A stretch of 64,000 bases of DNA from JABDMH01 sp965222645 (GCA_965222645.1 OZ244968.1:1922001-1986000); one strand, 5' to 3'; counted from the first letter of the stretch, positions 28,017 to 37,192 are shown. Notes: a model not told the origin generated them from the letters alone. A program made the numbers and translations.

Positions 28017-28064
28017 AAAATTTATTTCTTGTAACATACCAAAGGTCCCTTTTTACGGACAACC
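27990..28064 (-). promoter_or_regulatory. Transcription attenuator of the pheA operon
   Basis: On the minus strand, segment 1 is GGTTGTCC (28064-28057, inside the leader), segment 2 AAAGGGACC (28052-28044), segment 3 GGTCCCTTT (28015-28007) and segment 4 GGACCC (28004-27999). Segments 2 and 3 are perfectly complementary over 9 bp (antiterminator). GGGTCC and GGACCC form a 6-bp GC-rich terminator stem followed by nine U (27998-27990). The two structures share bases and exclude each other. Segment 1 can pair with GGGACC with a 2-nt bulge. Stalling at the Phe/Tyr codons should free segment 2 and favour read-through. Confidence 0.88.
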
Positions 28065-28109
28065 ATAAAAAAAGAAGAAATAAAATTGGCAGTTACTAAT
28101 GTTATTCAT
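28053..28109 (-). CDS. Phe/Tyr leader peptide of the pheA operon
   Basis: An 18-residue ORF, MNNISNCQFYFFFFYGCP. Seven consecutive codons are Phe-Tyr-Phe-Phe-Phe-Phe-Tyr (TTT TAT TTC TTC TTT TTT TAT, 28085-28065). The stop codon abuts antiterminator segment 2. The position, the codon content, the following hairpins and the consensus promoter all point to a regulatory leader peptide analogous in logic to E. coli pheL, but unrelated in sequence. The Tyr codons fit an operon that makes both Phe and Tyr. It is too short for ordinary gene finders. Confidence 0.88.
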   Translation of the reverse strand: MNNISNCQFYFFFFYGCP

Positions 28110-28125
28110 GATTGCAAATCTACAA

Positions 28126-28157
28126 CAAATGTAGATAAACGGACAACTTGTGCCAAA
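28126..28157 (-). promoter_or_regulatory. Promoter of the pheA operon
   Basis: TTTG (28157-28154), 20 bp, TACATTTG (28133-28126): an exact match to the Bacteroidota consensus TTTG-N19-21-TAnnTTTG. Transcription would start about 10-15 nt upstream of the leader-peptide ATG. Confidence 0.75.
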
Positions 28158-28166
28158 AAATTGGCA
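28151..28166. promoter_or_regulatory. Inverted repeat over the -33 box
   Basis: TGCCAA-AAAA-TTGGCA, 6-bp arms. It includes the -33 TTTG of the pheA promoter, so a protein bound here would block or modulate the promoter. Function is inferred. Confidence 0.4.
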
Positions 28167-28172
28167 AATTAC

Positions 28173-28187
28173 TTGCGTAATACGCAA
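28173..28187. promoter_or_regulatory. Perfect palindrome TTGCGTA-A-TACGCAA
   Basis: A 15-bp inverted repeat with 7-bp arms, about 16 bp upstream of the -33 box of the pheA promoter. The position suits a transcription-factor site. Confidence 0.45.
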
Positions 28188-28231
28188 AATCTGCGCCAGT
28201 CGACTATAGCATTAGGTATTATCACCGACTA

Positions 28232-29611
28232 CTAGGGTCTGATAATAGTGCCATCGCGCTTACGGAGTTGTGTCCAATTATTCATTTGTACGTCCGGGAG
28301 CGGGTACTTTTCTGCTACCTCTTCATTGATATCCACTCCAAGCCCGGGAGCCTCATTTACATACATATAACCATCTTCTACATATGGTGAGCCCGGGAAG
28401 ATCTCCTGCAGGGTTTCCGAGAAATGGACCGATTCCTGAATTCCAAAATTCCAGACAGCAAAATCAATGTGTGCATTGGCAGCATGTCCCACAGGAGAAA
28501 CATCTCCCGGGCCATGCCAGGCGGTTTTCACATTAAAAAACTCAGCAAGTCGGGCGACCTTTAAGGCTGGTGTGATTCCCCCTGCCTGACTAATGTGAAT
28601 TCTAATGAAGTCAAACCATCTCTTAGTGATCGGATCGACCCATTCATGTGGACTATTAAATAGCTCTCCCATTGCAATCGGCACTGTGGTGTGTTGCCGA
28701 AGTAATTCGAAGTATCTGTTGTTTTCCGGCGAAAAGGGATCTTCAATAAAAAAGGGCCTGTAATCCTCCAGTGCTTTGATGAGATTGATCGCTTCCAGTG
28801 GTTGTACCCGCTCGTGTATATCATGTAGCAATTCCACTTTCTCGCCGCATTGCTTGCGCACTGCATCAAACATATCAATCACGCTCTTTGTGTAGACAAA
28901 TGAATCCATGAAATTGTCACTGGGCATTCCAAATTCCCTTGCCTTAAAATCAGGCACCGGAGCCTCTCCAGAATAGCCATATCCACCCAGTAACTGGGAT
29001 GCACCATATCCACCCATCTGAATGCGGACATGTCTGTAACCCCGATCGATATATTTCTGAGCACTTTCGGCCACTTCATGAGGTGATTTTCCGGAAGCAT
29101 GAGCATAACAATCCACTCCAAACCTGCACTTCCCCCCCAGCAATTGGTACACGGGCATATTGGCCCTTTTTCCCTTAATGTCCCACAACGCCTGATCCAG
29201 GCCACTCAATGCATTGTTTAATACGGGACCGTTCCTCCAGTAGGAGCTTTGATATGTCGCTTGCCACATGTCCTCAATATTATCGACATCTTTTCCGACA
29301 CAGAAGTCGTTGAGGTATTTGTCGATTGCCGCAACCACAGCATGTGCTCTCTGTCTAAATGTGGCGCATCCGAGGCCGTATAATCCGGGTTCATTGGTCT
29401 CCACTTTTACGACAATAAGTTCGATCCCGTGAGGACACGTGGCGATGGCCTTGACCTTGGTTATTTTCAATTTGGGTAATCCCCGTGTAGATTCTACAAA
29501 TCTTTCTTTTGTATCGAAATCAGCGGCTTGCAGAATGCCGGCAGTACCTGTCAGGGCACCTAGTGAAATGGATCGCAGAGCCCTGCGTCTGGAGTTCAGA
29601 TTATCTCTCAT
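28232..29611 (-). CDS. Enolase-superfamily sugar acid dehydratase (ManD/RspA-like)
   Basis: A 459-residue member of the mannonate dehydratase/RspA branch. I use the ATG giving MRDNLNSRRRALRSISLG, which creates a Tat-like RRR signal; the longer frame adds eight residues. Marks of the family are TFRQRAHAV, SSYWRNGPVLNNALSGLDQALWD, VELLHDIHER, FIEDPFSPEN and AWHGPGDVSPVGHAAN. Members dehydrate D-mannonate or D-gluconate, or lack activity; a twin-arginine signal on such an enzyme suggests periplasmic action on sugar acids. It is not obviously linked to its neighbours. Confidence 0.82.
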   Translation of the reverse strand: MRDNLNSRRRALRSISLGALTGTAGILQAADFDTKERFVESTRGLPKLKITKVKAIATCPHGIELIVVKVETNEPGLYGLGCATFRQRAHAVVAAIDKYLNDFCVGKDVDNIEDMWQATYQSSYWRNGPVLNNALSGLDQALWDIKGKRANMPVYQLLGGKCRFGVDCYAHASGKSPHEVAESAQKYIDRGYRHVRIQMGGYGASQLLGGYGYSGEAPVPDFKAREFGMPSDNFMDSFVYTKSVIDMFDAVRKQCGEKVELLHDIHERVQPLEAINLIKALEDYRPFFIEDPFSPENNRYFELLRQHTTVPIAMGELFNSPHEWVDPITKRWFDFIRIHISQAGGITPALKVARLAEFFNVKTAWHGPGDVSPVGHAANAHIDFAVWNFGIQESVHFSETLQEIFPGSPYVEDGYMYVNEAPGLGVDINEEVAEKYPLPDVQMNNWTQLRKRDGTIIRP

Positions 29612-29682
29612 GGTCCTCGATTGGATTAAGACCATAATTTAGCAAATCCAGACCAGGTGTCTTAATTCCCGGTCATTAAAAA

Positions 29683-31152
29683 TCAAAATTCGATTTTGGA
29701 AAGTGACCTGTCTTTACCTTCGAGGGAGGATTGCCCCATAAGATATCTATCGATGGCGATGGCAGCCTCTCGTCCTTCAGATATTGCCCACACGACGAGG
29801 CTCTGGCCCCGTCTCATATCACCAGCTGAAAAAATCTTATTTACGTTGGTCTGATAATCTGACGTCTTTACATTTCCCCTCTCATCTAAGTCGAGACCAA
29901 AATCTTCAACCATGCCCCGGTGTTGGGGGTGCAGATAACCAATTGCCAACAGAGCCAGGTCGCACGGTATCTCCTGCTCCGTACCAGGAACCTCCTCAAA
30001 ACCCATCTTACCATCCGAATCCCGGTCCCAGACGATCTCCGCAATCTTCACCGATCGCACATTTCCATCTTCATCTCCATGGAAAGATTTCGTGAGCAAT
30101 GCCCAGTGCCGTTCGGCACCTTCCTCATGGGATGATGAAGTGCGTAGCACCATGGGCCACATCGGCCAGGGAGTATCCTCTGGCCTGCTCTCAGGTGGCT
30201 TGCTTAAGAGCTCAATCTGTGTAATGGACTTTGCGCCGTGGCGGTTGGATGTACCTACGCAATCAGATCCTGTATCCCCTCCACCGATAACAAGCACATG
30301 TTTGTCTGTTGCCATTATTTCCTGCTGAGGATCAATTCTCTCCCCGTTCACACGTCTATTACTTTGCTCCAGAAAATCCATTGCAAAATAGATTCCTTTC
30401 AGCTCACGTCCTGGAATGTTGAGGTCTCTAGGAACGGTAGATCCACCACAAAGGCAAATCGCATCATACTCTTGTAAGAGGGAATCTGTACGGATGTTTA
30501 TACCCACATTGGCATTTGTCTCAAACAAAATACCTTCCATCTTCATGACCTTCAGCCTTCTGTCAAGAACGGTCTTTTCCAGCTTGAAATCCGGAATTCC
30601 GTACCTGAGGAGTCCTCCAATTTGGTCATTGCGCTCATACACGGTAACAGAGTGACCTGCGAGATTGAGCTGTGTTGCTACAGCCAGGCCAGCCGGCCCA
30701 GATCCCACCACAGCAACCTTTCTGCCTGTCCTCTTTTCAGGTGGTCGAGGGACCACCCATCCCTGGTCAAAGGCCATTTCAATAATGCTTTTCTCGATGT
30801 GTTCGATTGTTACGGCTGGCTGATTGATTCCCAAGACACAAGCCGTTTCGCAAGGGGCTGGGCAGATTCGTCCGGTAAATTCCGGGAAGTTATTTGTACT
30901 TACCAGGATATCATAGGCTTGCTTCCAATCCTCCTTATAAACGGCATCATTAAACTCAGGAATGATATTTCCAAGAGGACATCCATTGTGGCAGAAAGGA
31001 ATTCCGCAATCCATGCACCTTGAGGCTTGCGCTACGGTCTTGGAGACAGGAAAAGGAAGGTAAATCTCCCTGTAGTCTTTTATCCTTTCTTCGATTGGAC
31101 GGGATTTCGGTAACTCTCTTCCCAATTCCAGAAAACCTTTCGGATCACCCAT
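29683..31152 (-). CDS. gltD: Glutamate synthase small subunit
   Basis: A 489-residue NADPH-dependent subunit. The N-terminal iron-sulfur region has CMDCGIPFCHNGCPLGN and GRICPAPCETACVLGI. The FAD loop is VVGSGPAGLAVATQL, and the NADPH loop VIGGGDTGSDCVG. It passes electrons to GltB for 2-oxoglutarate + glutamine -> 2 glutamate. It follows gltB after 31 bp. Confidence 0.95.
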   Translation of the reverse strand: MGDPKGFLELGRELPKSRPIEERIKDYREIYLPFPVSKTVAQASRCMDCGIPFCHNGCPLGNIIPEFNDAVYKEDWKQAYDILVSTNNFPEFTGRICPAPCETACVLGINQPAVTIEHIEKSIIEMAFDQGWVVPRPPEKRTGRKVAVVGSGPAGLAVATQLNLAGHSVTVYERNDQIGGLLRYGIPDFKLEKTVLDRRLKVMKMEGILFETNANVGINIRTDSLLQEYDAICLCGGSTVPRDLNIPGRELKGIYFAMDFLEQSNRRVNGERIDPQQEIMATDKHVLVIGGGDTGSDCVGTSNRHGAKSITQIELLSKPPESRPEDTPWPMWPMVLRTSSSHEEGAERHWALLTKSFHGDEDGNVRSVKIAEIVWDRDSDGKMGFEEVPGTEQEIPCDLALLAIGYLHPQHRGMVEDFGLDLDERGNVKTSDYQTNVNKIFSAGDMRRGQSLVVWAISEGREAAIAIDRYLMGQSSLEGKDRSLSKIEF

Positions 31153-31183
31153 GGCTACATTCTCTATTGACTGATGATGAAAT

Positions 31184-34100
31184 CTAAGCGACGTCTACTT
31201 TCGCTTTTGCTTTTTCTGCTCGCCGTATCAAGACGGCTTTATAGTCTCTTGGCATGACCTTCACAAAGGCGTTTTTGTGATGATCCCAATTGGTCAATAT
31301 TCCCGAAGCCACTGAGCTGGAGGTATATAAGAAGTGATTTCGAACCAATCTCCTAATTGTTGCTAAATCGTCCTCGGCAGGAACTTCCAGGTCTACCATA
31401 CCCGGATTGCACGAATGGCTAAAAAGAGATTCAGGATCATAAATGTAAGCGATGCCTCCACTCATACCAGCTGCAAAGTTACGTCCCCAGGATCCGAGAT
31501 TGACAACCAACCCCCCGGTCATATATTCGCAGCCGTGATCTCCCACACCTTCCACTACCGTGTGAACACCCGAATTGCGGACGGCAAATCTTTCCCCAGC
31601 CATTCCCTGAATATATGCCTCACCCCCGGTTGCACCATACAGGGCTACATTGCCGATTATGATATTTTCTTCTGGCTTAAAGGTTGCATCTCGATCCGGA
31701 GTCACGATCAGTCTTCCTCCGGAGAGTCCTTTTCCAAAGTAATCATTGGCCTCACCCTCCAATGTAAATTGTATTCCCTTTGCACAGAAGGCTCCAAAAC
31801 TTTGCCCAGCAGAACCCCTAAATCGCAAATCGATGGTTCCATCCGGAAGTCCCGTGCCTCCATACTTTTTAGAGATCTCATTGGAGATCATAGCACCGGT
31901 CGCCCTATCCGTGTTTTTAATCTTAAAGACTCCAGAGATGGCATGACCACCCTGGAGTGTATGTTTTGCATGTTCGATCAGCTTACGGTCAAGCACATTT
32001 TCGATGCCGTGATCCTGTTCGATAGATTTGTATTGACCCACTGCTTTGTCCATGGGTTCTTTGTATAAAATGGGGCTAAGATCCAACCATCGATATTTCC
32101 AATGGTCGATATTTTGCTTCATTTTGAGCAATTCGACCTTTCCCACCATATCATCCACCTTCTTAAATCCAAGGCGTGCCATTATCTCACGCAACTCCTG
32201 TGCTAAAAAAGTAAAGAAGTTGATGACGTGCTGTGGATCCCCTGCAAACCGTTTTCGCAAATCGGGATTCTGGGTTGCAATTCCCACTGGACATGTATTG
32301 AGGTGACATTTCCTCATCATGATACATCCTTCCACGATGAGTGCAGCTGTGGCAATCCCCCACTCCTCAGCTCCCAGCAGAGTAGCTATGGCAAGATCCC
32401 TACCAGTTCTAATCTGTCCATCCGTCTGCAAGACCACCCGATCTCTCAGCTTGTTCTGTACCAAAGTCTGATGAGACTCAGCCAGTCCTAATTCCCAGGG
32501 CAGACCCGCATGTTTGATTGATGTGATGGGAGATGCTCCAGTACCTCCATCATGCCCCGAGATTAGAATGGCATCAGCATGCGCCTTGGTTACACCAGAG
32601 GCAATGATCCCGACACCAGCCTTACTCACCAATTTGACATTGATACGGGCATCTTGATTGGCGTTCTTAAGGTCAAAAATCAATTGCGCCAGATCTTCAA
32701 TAGAATAAATGTCATGATGAGGAGGTGGTGATATCAATCCAACACCGGGAGTGGAGTGCCTTACCCGTGCAATCCATTCGTCGACTTTGTGACCTGGCAG
32801 TTGTCCACCCTCACCCGGTTTGGCACCTTGCGCCATTTTTATTTGGAGCTCATCGGCATTGGTCAAATAGTGGCTTGTCACCCCAAACCGACCAGATGCC
32901 ACCTGCTTTGTTGCAGATCGTTCGAGGTCACCATTTTCTTTCGGATGAAACCGTATTTCGTCTTCCCCTCCTTCACCACTATTGCTCCTTCCCCCAATGC
33001 GGTTCATTGCAATTGCCAAAGTCGTATGGGCCTCGTGCGAAATCGAACCAAAGGACATGGCCCCGGTTGCAAATCTTTTCAAAATATTCTCGACGGGTTC
33101 TACCTCTGCAATATCAATGCTCGCTCCTTTCCGAAAAGTAAGAAGCCCCCTTAGTGTCATTGCTTTTTCCGTCTGATTATCGATAAGCGACGAATATTTC
33201 TTAAATACTTCGTAGTTATTCCTTCTCGTGGATAACTGTAAAAGATGGACAGTCTGAGGATTAAACAAATGCTCCTCACCTCTACGCTTCCATTGATATA
33301 CACCGCCATCAACCAGTGCGACACGATCTTTAGCTATTTCTGGAAAAGCCAATCGATGCCTTTGTAACACTTCCTTGGCCAACTGGTCAAAACTCAGTCC
33401 TTCGATCCGGGAAATTGAGTCTTTAAAGCATTTCTCAACAACATCTTTTCTCAAGCCCAGTATTTCAAATATCTGGGCACCCTGATAAGACCTGAAAGTC
33501 GAAATTCCAATTTTGGACATGATTTTCAGAAGTCCTTTGCCAGCGGCTTTGAGATAGATCTCGATGCATTTTTCAGCGGAAGGCGAACCATCGAAATAGT
33601 CCTTTTGGCTGAGATCTGCTATAGTGGCAAAGGTTAGGTATGGATTCACCGCATCAGCTCCATATCCAGTCAGGGTGGCAATGTGATGTGTTTCCCTGAT
33701 ATCACCGGCCTCGACAATAATAGATGTCTTGGAGCGAAGACCCACTTTGATCAAATGATGGTGCACGGCTCCAACCGCCATCAGGGATGGTAGGGGAGCC
33801 AGGAGATTGTCAGCATGTCTGTCGCTAAGTATGAGAATATTGCACCCGTTCTGTACTAATTCGGTGGCTTCAGCACAGATCCTGTCTATAGCGGCTACCA
33901 ATCTTCCCGATTTTTGATCCGCCTTAAACAAGATACCGATGATGCCACATCTGAAATTATCATGTTCAATATTCTTGATCTTGGCCAATTCCAGATTGGT
34001 CAATATCGGTTGATCAAGGTGAATAAACCTGGCTTGATCACTTGTGGGATTGAGTACATTTTCTGAGCTTCCGAGCGTAGAATACAATGACATGACATCC

Positions 34101-35713
34101 CGCTCACGGATCGGATCAATGGGGGGATTCGTGACCTGGGCGAATAACTGTTTGAAGTAATTTGAAATGTGCTGTGTGTGGTGGGAAAGCACTGCTAATG
34201 GTGTATCAGTCCCCATAGAACCGATGGGATCCTTGCCCGACCTAATCATAGGGCCCAGAATAACTGAGATATCTTCTCTGGTAAATCCGTGCAAGTGTTG
34301 TTGCTGTGTCAATGAGTTGGCGAGTCGATCTGCCTGGTACTCTGGATCGGGTAGCTGGTCTAACGTGATTCTGCCGGCATCCAGCCAATCGCGGTAGGGT
34401 GCATTTTTGCAGATGATTTCTTTTAGCTCACGATCACCAATCACCCTCTTCTCATCCATATCTGCAATGAGCATTTTGCCCGGTTGCAAGCGTCCCTTCA
34501 TCACCACAGAAGCCGGGTCTACCGGAAGGACACCGGCCTCCGACGCCACTATCAGGGTGTTGTCTTTTGTCAATAAGTACCGAGAAGGTCGAAGGCCATT
34601 TCTGTCTAGAGTAGCACCGATAAGCACACCGTCGGTAAAAACGATGGAGGCAGGACCATCCCAAGGCTCCATCAGGTTGCCGTGGTATTCGTAAAAGGCC
34701 TTTTTATAATCTTCCATCGCGGCATCATGCTCCCATGCCTCGGGAATCATCATCATAAGCGCATGAGGCATTGATCGACCACTCAGCACCAGGAATTCCA
34801 ATATATTGTCAAAGCCACCAGAGTCCGACAAGCCCTCCCCAATTATAGGCTTGAGTTTTTCGAGTTCAAGAGGATCAAAATGATCGGAGTCAAGCCAAAA
34901 CTCCTTCGATTTCCACCAGTTGATATTCCCCTGGATGGTATTAATCTCACCGTTATGAGCTATATATCGGAAGGGTTGGGCAAGCTTCCATTTAGGTATT
35001 GTGTTGGTAGAAAATCTCGAGTGAATTAGTGCTATGGCTGACTGACAATCTTCATCTTGAAGATCAGGGAAGTAGGTGCGTAACTGACCTGTGGTAAGTT
35101 GTCCCTTATAGACGATGGTTTTGTATGAAAAAGAGCACAAATAGAAGTGATCTGCCGTTTGGGGAAAAATCTTGTGGATATGATGGATCGCAAATTTTCT
35201 CAATACATGGAGTCTTCGCTCCAACTGTCTGCGCTCCAGTGGTTCCTTAGGCTTTACGAATACCTGCTCGATACGCGGTTCGACGGATATGGCAGAAGCT
35301 CCCAGATCCTCATTATCGGTGGGCACCTTGCGATAGCCCAGCAGCTCGAAATCCAGCTCATCAATATAATCATTGAAGAGTACGCGACATTGGGACATCA
35401 GGTTTTTATCCTTGGGGAAAAACACCATACCGACTCCGTATTCCCCAAATTCGGGGATCTCAAACCCAGACTCACGACATTTTTTTGCGAAAAAATGATG
35501 TGGAGTCTGGATCAAAATACCTGCCCCATCACCGGTATTTACTTCACAACCGCACGCCCCACGATGCTCCATGTTGTGCAACATGGTCAACGCATTGTCA
35601 ATGATACCATGACTCTTGTGGCCATTTAGATTGGCAATCAGTCCTGTACCACAAGAGTCCTTTTCCAGGGAAGGACAGTACAATCCTTCCTTTACTGAGG
35701 ATGTCTCCCTCAT
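31184..35713 (-). CDS. gltB: Glutamate synthase large subunit
   Basis: A 1,509-residue enzyme. The N-terminal Cys nucleophile of the glutaminase domain is at KDSCGTGLIANLNG (Cys21) after a short propeptide. The central and FMN domains carry MSFGSISHEAH, NSGEGGEDE, KPGEGGQLPG and ISGHDGGTGASP. The Fe-S cluster is CIMMRKCHLNTCPVG. The C-terminal GXGXG beta helix includes GNVALYGATGGEAYIQG. It is downstream of hisIE by 106 bp and has a candidate promoter of its own. Confidence 0.96.
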   Translation of the reverse strand: MRETSSVKEGLYCPSLEKDSCGTGLIANLNGHKSHGIIDNALTMLHNMEHRGACGCEVNTGDGAGILIQTPHHFFAKKCRESGFEIPEFGEYGVGMVFFPKDKNLMSQCRVLFNDYIDELDFELLGYRKVPTDNEDLGASAISVEPRIEQVFVKPKEPLERRQLERRLHVLRKFAIHHIHKIFPQTADHFYLCSFSYKTIVYKGQLTTGQLRTYFPDLQDEDCQSAIALIHSRFSTNTIPKWKLAQPFRYIAHNGEINTIQGNINWWKSKEFWLDSDHFDPLELEKLKPIIGEGLSDSGGFDNILEFLVLSGRSMPHALMMMIPEAWEHDAAMEDYKKAFYEYHGNLMEPWDGPASIVFTDGVLIGATLDRNGLRPSRYLLTKDNTLIVASEAGVLPVDPASVVMKGRLQPGKMLIADMDEKRVIGDRELKEIICKNAPYRDWLDAGRITLDQLPDPEYQADRLANSLTQQQHLHGFTREDISVILGPMIRSGKDPIGSMGTDTPLAVLSHHTQHISNYFKQLFAQVTNPPIDPIRERDVMSLYSTLGSSENVLNPTSDQARFIHLDQPILTNLELAKIKNIEHDNFRCGIIGILFKADQKSGRLVAAIDRICAEATELVQNGCNILILSDRHADNLLAPLPSLMAVGAVHHHLIKVGLRSKTSIIVEAGDIRETHHIATLTGYGADAVNPYLTFATIADLSQKDYFDGSPSAEKCIEIYLKAAGKGLLKIMSKIGISTFRSYQGAQIFEILGLRKDVVEKCFKDSISRIEGLSFDQLAKEVLQRHRLAFPEIAKDRVALVDGGVYQWKRRGEEHLFNPQTVHLLQLSTRRNNYEVFKKYSSLIDNQTEKAMTLRGLLTFRKGASIDIAEVEPVENILKRFATGAMSFGSISHEAHTTLAIAMNRIGGRSNSGEGGEDEIRFHPKENGDLERSATKQVASGRFGVTSHYLTNADELQIKMAQGAKPGEGGQLPGHKVDEWIARVRHSTPGVGLISPPPHHDIYSIEDLAQLIFDLKNANQDARINVKLVSKAGVGIIASGVTKAHADAILISGHDGGTGASPITSIKHAGLPWELGLAESHQTLVQNKLRDRVVLQTDGQIRTGRDLAIATLLGAEEWGIATAALIVEGCIMMRKCHLNTCPVGIATQNPDLRKRFAGDPQHVINFFTFLAQELREIMARLGFKKVDDMVGKVELLKMKQNIDHWKYRWLDLSPILYKEPMDKAVGQYKSIEQDHGIENVLDRKLIEHAKHTLQGGHAISGVFKIKNTDRATGAMISNEISKKYGGTGLPDGTIDLRFRGSAGQSFGAFCAKGIQFTLEGEANDYFGKGLSGGRLIVTPDRDATFKPEENIIIGNVALYGATGGEAYIQGMAGERFAVRNSGVHTVVEGVGDHGCEYMTGGLVVNLGSWGRNFAAGMSGGIAYIYDPESLFSHSCNPGMVDLEVPAEDDLATIRRLVRNHFLYTSSSVASGILTNWDHHKNAFVKVMPRDYKAVLIRRAEKAKAKVDVA

Positions 35714-35735
35714 TATGAAATTATTAAGCGAACAA

Positions 35736-35743
35736 CAAAATTA
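35736..35743 (-). promoter_or_regulatory. Probable -7 element of gltBD
   Basis: TAATTTTG on the minus strand, an exact TAnnTTTG 22 bp upstream of the gltB start. The -33 region has a TTG at 16 bp only, so the promoter is incomplete. Confidence 0.38.
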
Positions 35744-35819
35744 GTAAAAATGCATTTATCAACTTTCGAAACAATTTAAGTTTCGTCAAAAAAGAACCCC
35801 AAAGAGAAGACATATCAAA

Positions 35820-36437
35820 TCATTTAATGTGACGGGATTGCAGCTTTTCTGCCACTTCCAAAAGGTTCGTATCCTTAGATTCTAGAAGCACCAACAGGTG
35901 ATAGAGGAGATCAGCACACTCTCCCAAAAAGAGATCTCTGTCCTCATTTTTGCTGGCAATAACAACTTCGACTGCCTCTTCTCCTACTTTCTGAGCAATC
36001 GCATCTACTCCTTTCTCAAATAAAGTTGTTGTATAGCTTCCCTCTGGTTTTTCCTTTTTGCGTTGAGCGATAAGCTTCTGTAAATCAGCGAGGAAGGAGA
36101 TACCGGTATGCCCATTACCGAAGCACGTATCATCTCCGGTATGACAAGTAGGTCCGCTGGGATCTGCCGTGACCAACAGCGTGTCACCATCGCAATCCAG
36201 ATCTACCGAGACCAAATTGAGATAATTACCAGAGGACTCCCCTTTGGTCCAGAGTCGCCCTTTGCTTCTACTATAGAACGTAACAAGTCCCGATTGCAAA
36301 GTGTTTCTCACAGCCTCCTCATTCATGTAGCCGAGCATGAGGACCCGCCCAGATGCAATGTCTTGAATAATTGCAGGAATTAATCCATCTACTTTCTTAA
36401 AATCTATTTTTTCGATCTGGTCAATATCAATTGTCAT
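35820..36437 (-). CDS. hisI: Bifunctional phosphoribosyl-AMP cyclohydrolase / phosphoribosyl-ATP pyrophosphatase
   Basis: The 205-residue HisIE fusion. The start is the ATG that overlaps the hisF stop by 4 bp and gives MTIDIDQIEKIDF; the longer frame merely reads into hisF. The HisI domain carries LMLGYMNEEAV, SRSKGRLWTKGESSGN and PTCHTGDDTCF (zinc Cys). The HisE domain (from about residue 115) carries EKGVDAIAQKVGEEAVEVVIA. It performs steps 2 and 3 of histidine synthesis and is the last gene of the operon. Confidence 0.95.
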   Translation of the reverse strand: MTIDIDQIEKIDFKKVDGLIPAIIQDIASGRVLMLGYMNEEAVRNTLQSGLVTFYSRSKGRLWTKGESSGNYLNLVSVDLDCDGDTLLVTADPSGPTCHTGDDTCFGNGHTGISFLADLQKLIAQRKKEKPEGSYTTTLFEKGVDAIAQKVGEEAVEVVIASKNEDRDLFLGECADLLYHLLVLLESKDTNLLEVAEKLQSRHIK

Positions 36438-37192
36438 AATGTGCGAATTGCGATACCTTGATTTTTTAAAGTTCTTTTTAATGCAGGTATGGGGATCTCT
36501 TGAAAATGAAAAATACTCGCAGCAAGGGCCGCATCTACATTTGAATGTGTGAATACACGGTAAAAGTCCTCTATGCTTCCGGCTCCCCCACTCGCAATCA
36601 CCGGAATGGAGAGGATGGAACACATTTCTTTCAGAGCCTCCAGCGCAAAACCGTTTTTGGTGCCGTCGTGATCCATTGAGGTAAATAAGATTTCACCAGC
36701 GCCCCGTTCCTGCGCTTCCCTGGCCCAGGAAAACAATTCCCGATCTGTTGCGACACTCCCACCTGACACATATACCTTCCACATCTGATCCCATTGTTTT
36801 GCGTCTATGGCCACAACTATGCACTGGCTTCCAAATTCCTTTGCCAGTTTGTCAATGAGTGACGGATCATGCACTGCGGCAGAATTTACACTGACCTTAT
36901 CGGCACCGTGATTGAGAAGGACTCCAACGTCCTCGACACTCGTAACACCACCTCCGATCGTAAAGGGAATATTTAAGTGATGAGCGACCCGATCTGCAAG
37001 CTGAGCTAACGTTTTTCTTTTTTCCTTGGTAGCCGTAATATCCAGAAAAACAATTTCATCGGCACTCTGGTCGCTATATAAACGTCCCAACTCAACAGGA
37101 TCTCCGGCGTCACGCAATTCGAGAAAATTGATGCCCTTGACAGTACGACCATCTTTCACATCCAGGCACGGAATAATTCGTTTTGCTAACAT
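36434..37192 (-). CDS. hisF: Imidazole glycerol phosphate synthase cyclase subunit
   Basis: A 252-residue (beta/alpha)8 barrel that uses ammonia from HisH. MLAKRIIPCLDVKDGRTVKGI at the N-terminus with catalytic Asp11; VAIDAK with the second catalytic Asp; GAGEILFTSMDHDGTKNGF and IASGGAGSIEDF bind phosphate. The start overlaps hisA by 7 bp and the 3' end overlaps hisI by 4 bp. Confidence 0.96.
   Translation of the reverse strand: MLAKRIIPCLDVKDGRTVKGINFLELRDAGDPVELGRLYSDQSADEIVFLDITATKEKRKTLAQLADRVAHHLNIPFTIGGGVTSVEDVGVLLNHGADKVSVNSAAVHDPSLIDKLAKEFGSQCIVVAIDAKQWDQMWKVYVSGGSVATDRELFSWAREAQERGAGEILFTSMDHDGTKNGFALEALKEMCSILSIPVIASGGAGSIEDFYRVFTHSNVDAALAASIFHFQEIPIPALKRTLKNQGIAIRTL

Noticed and set aside
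31415..32068. 217-codon plus-strand open frame
   Set aside because: Antisense to conserved gltB sequence; no protein features.
35767..35785. Hairpin CGAAAC/GTTTCG between hisI and gltB as a terminator
   Set aside because: The stem is only 6 bp, AT-rich in the loop, and no U-run follows on the minus strand.
36438..36623. Longer N-terminus of HisIE
   Set aside because: The extra 62 codons lie in another frame of hisF. The 4-bp overlap start gives the normal HisI N-terminus and fits the other operon junctions.
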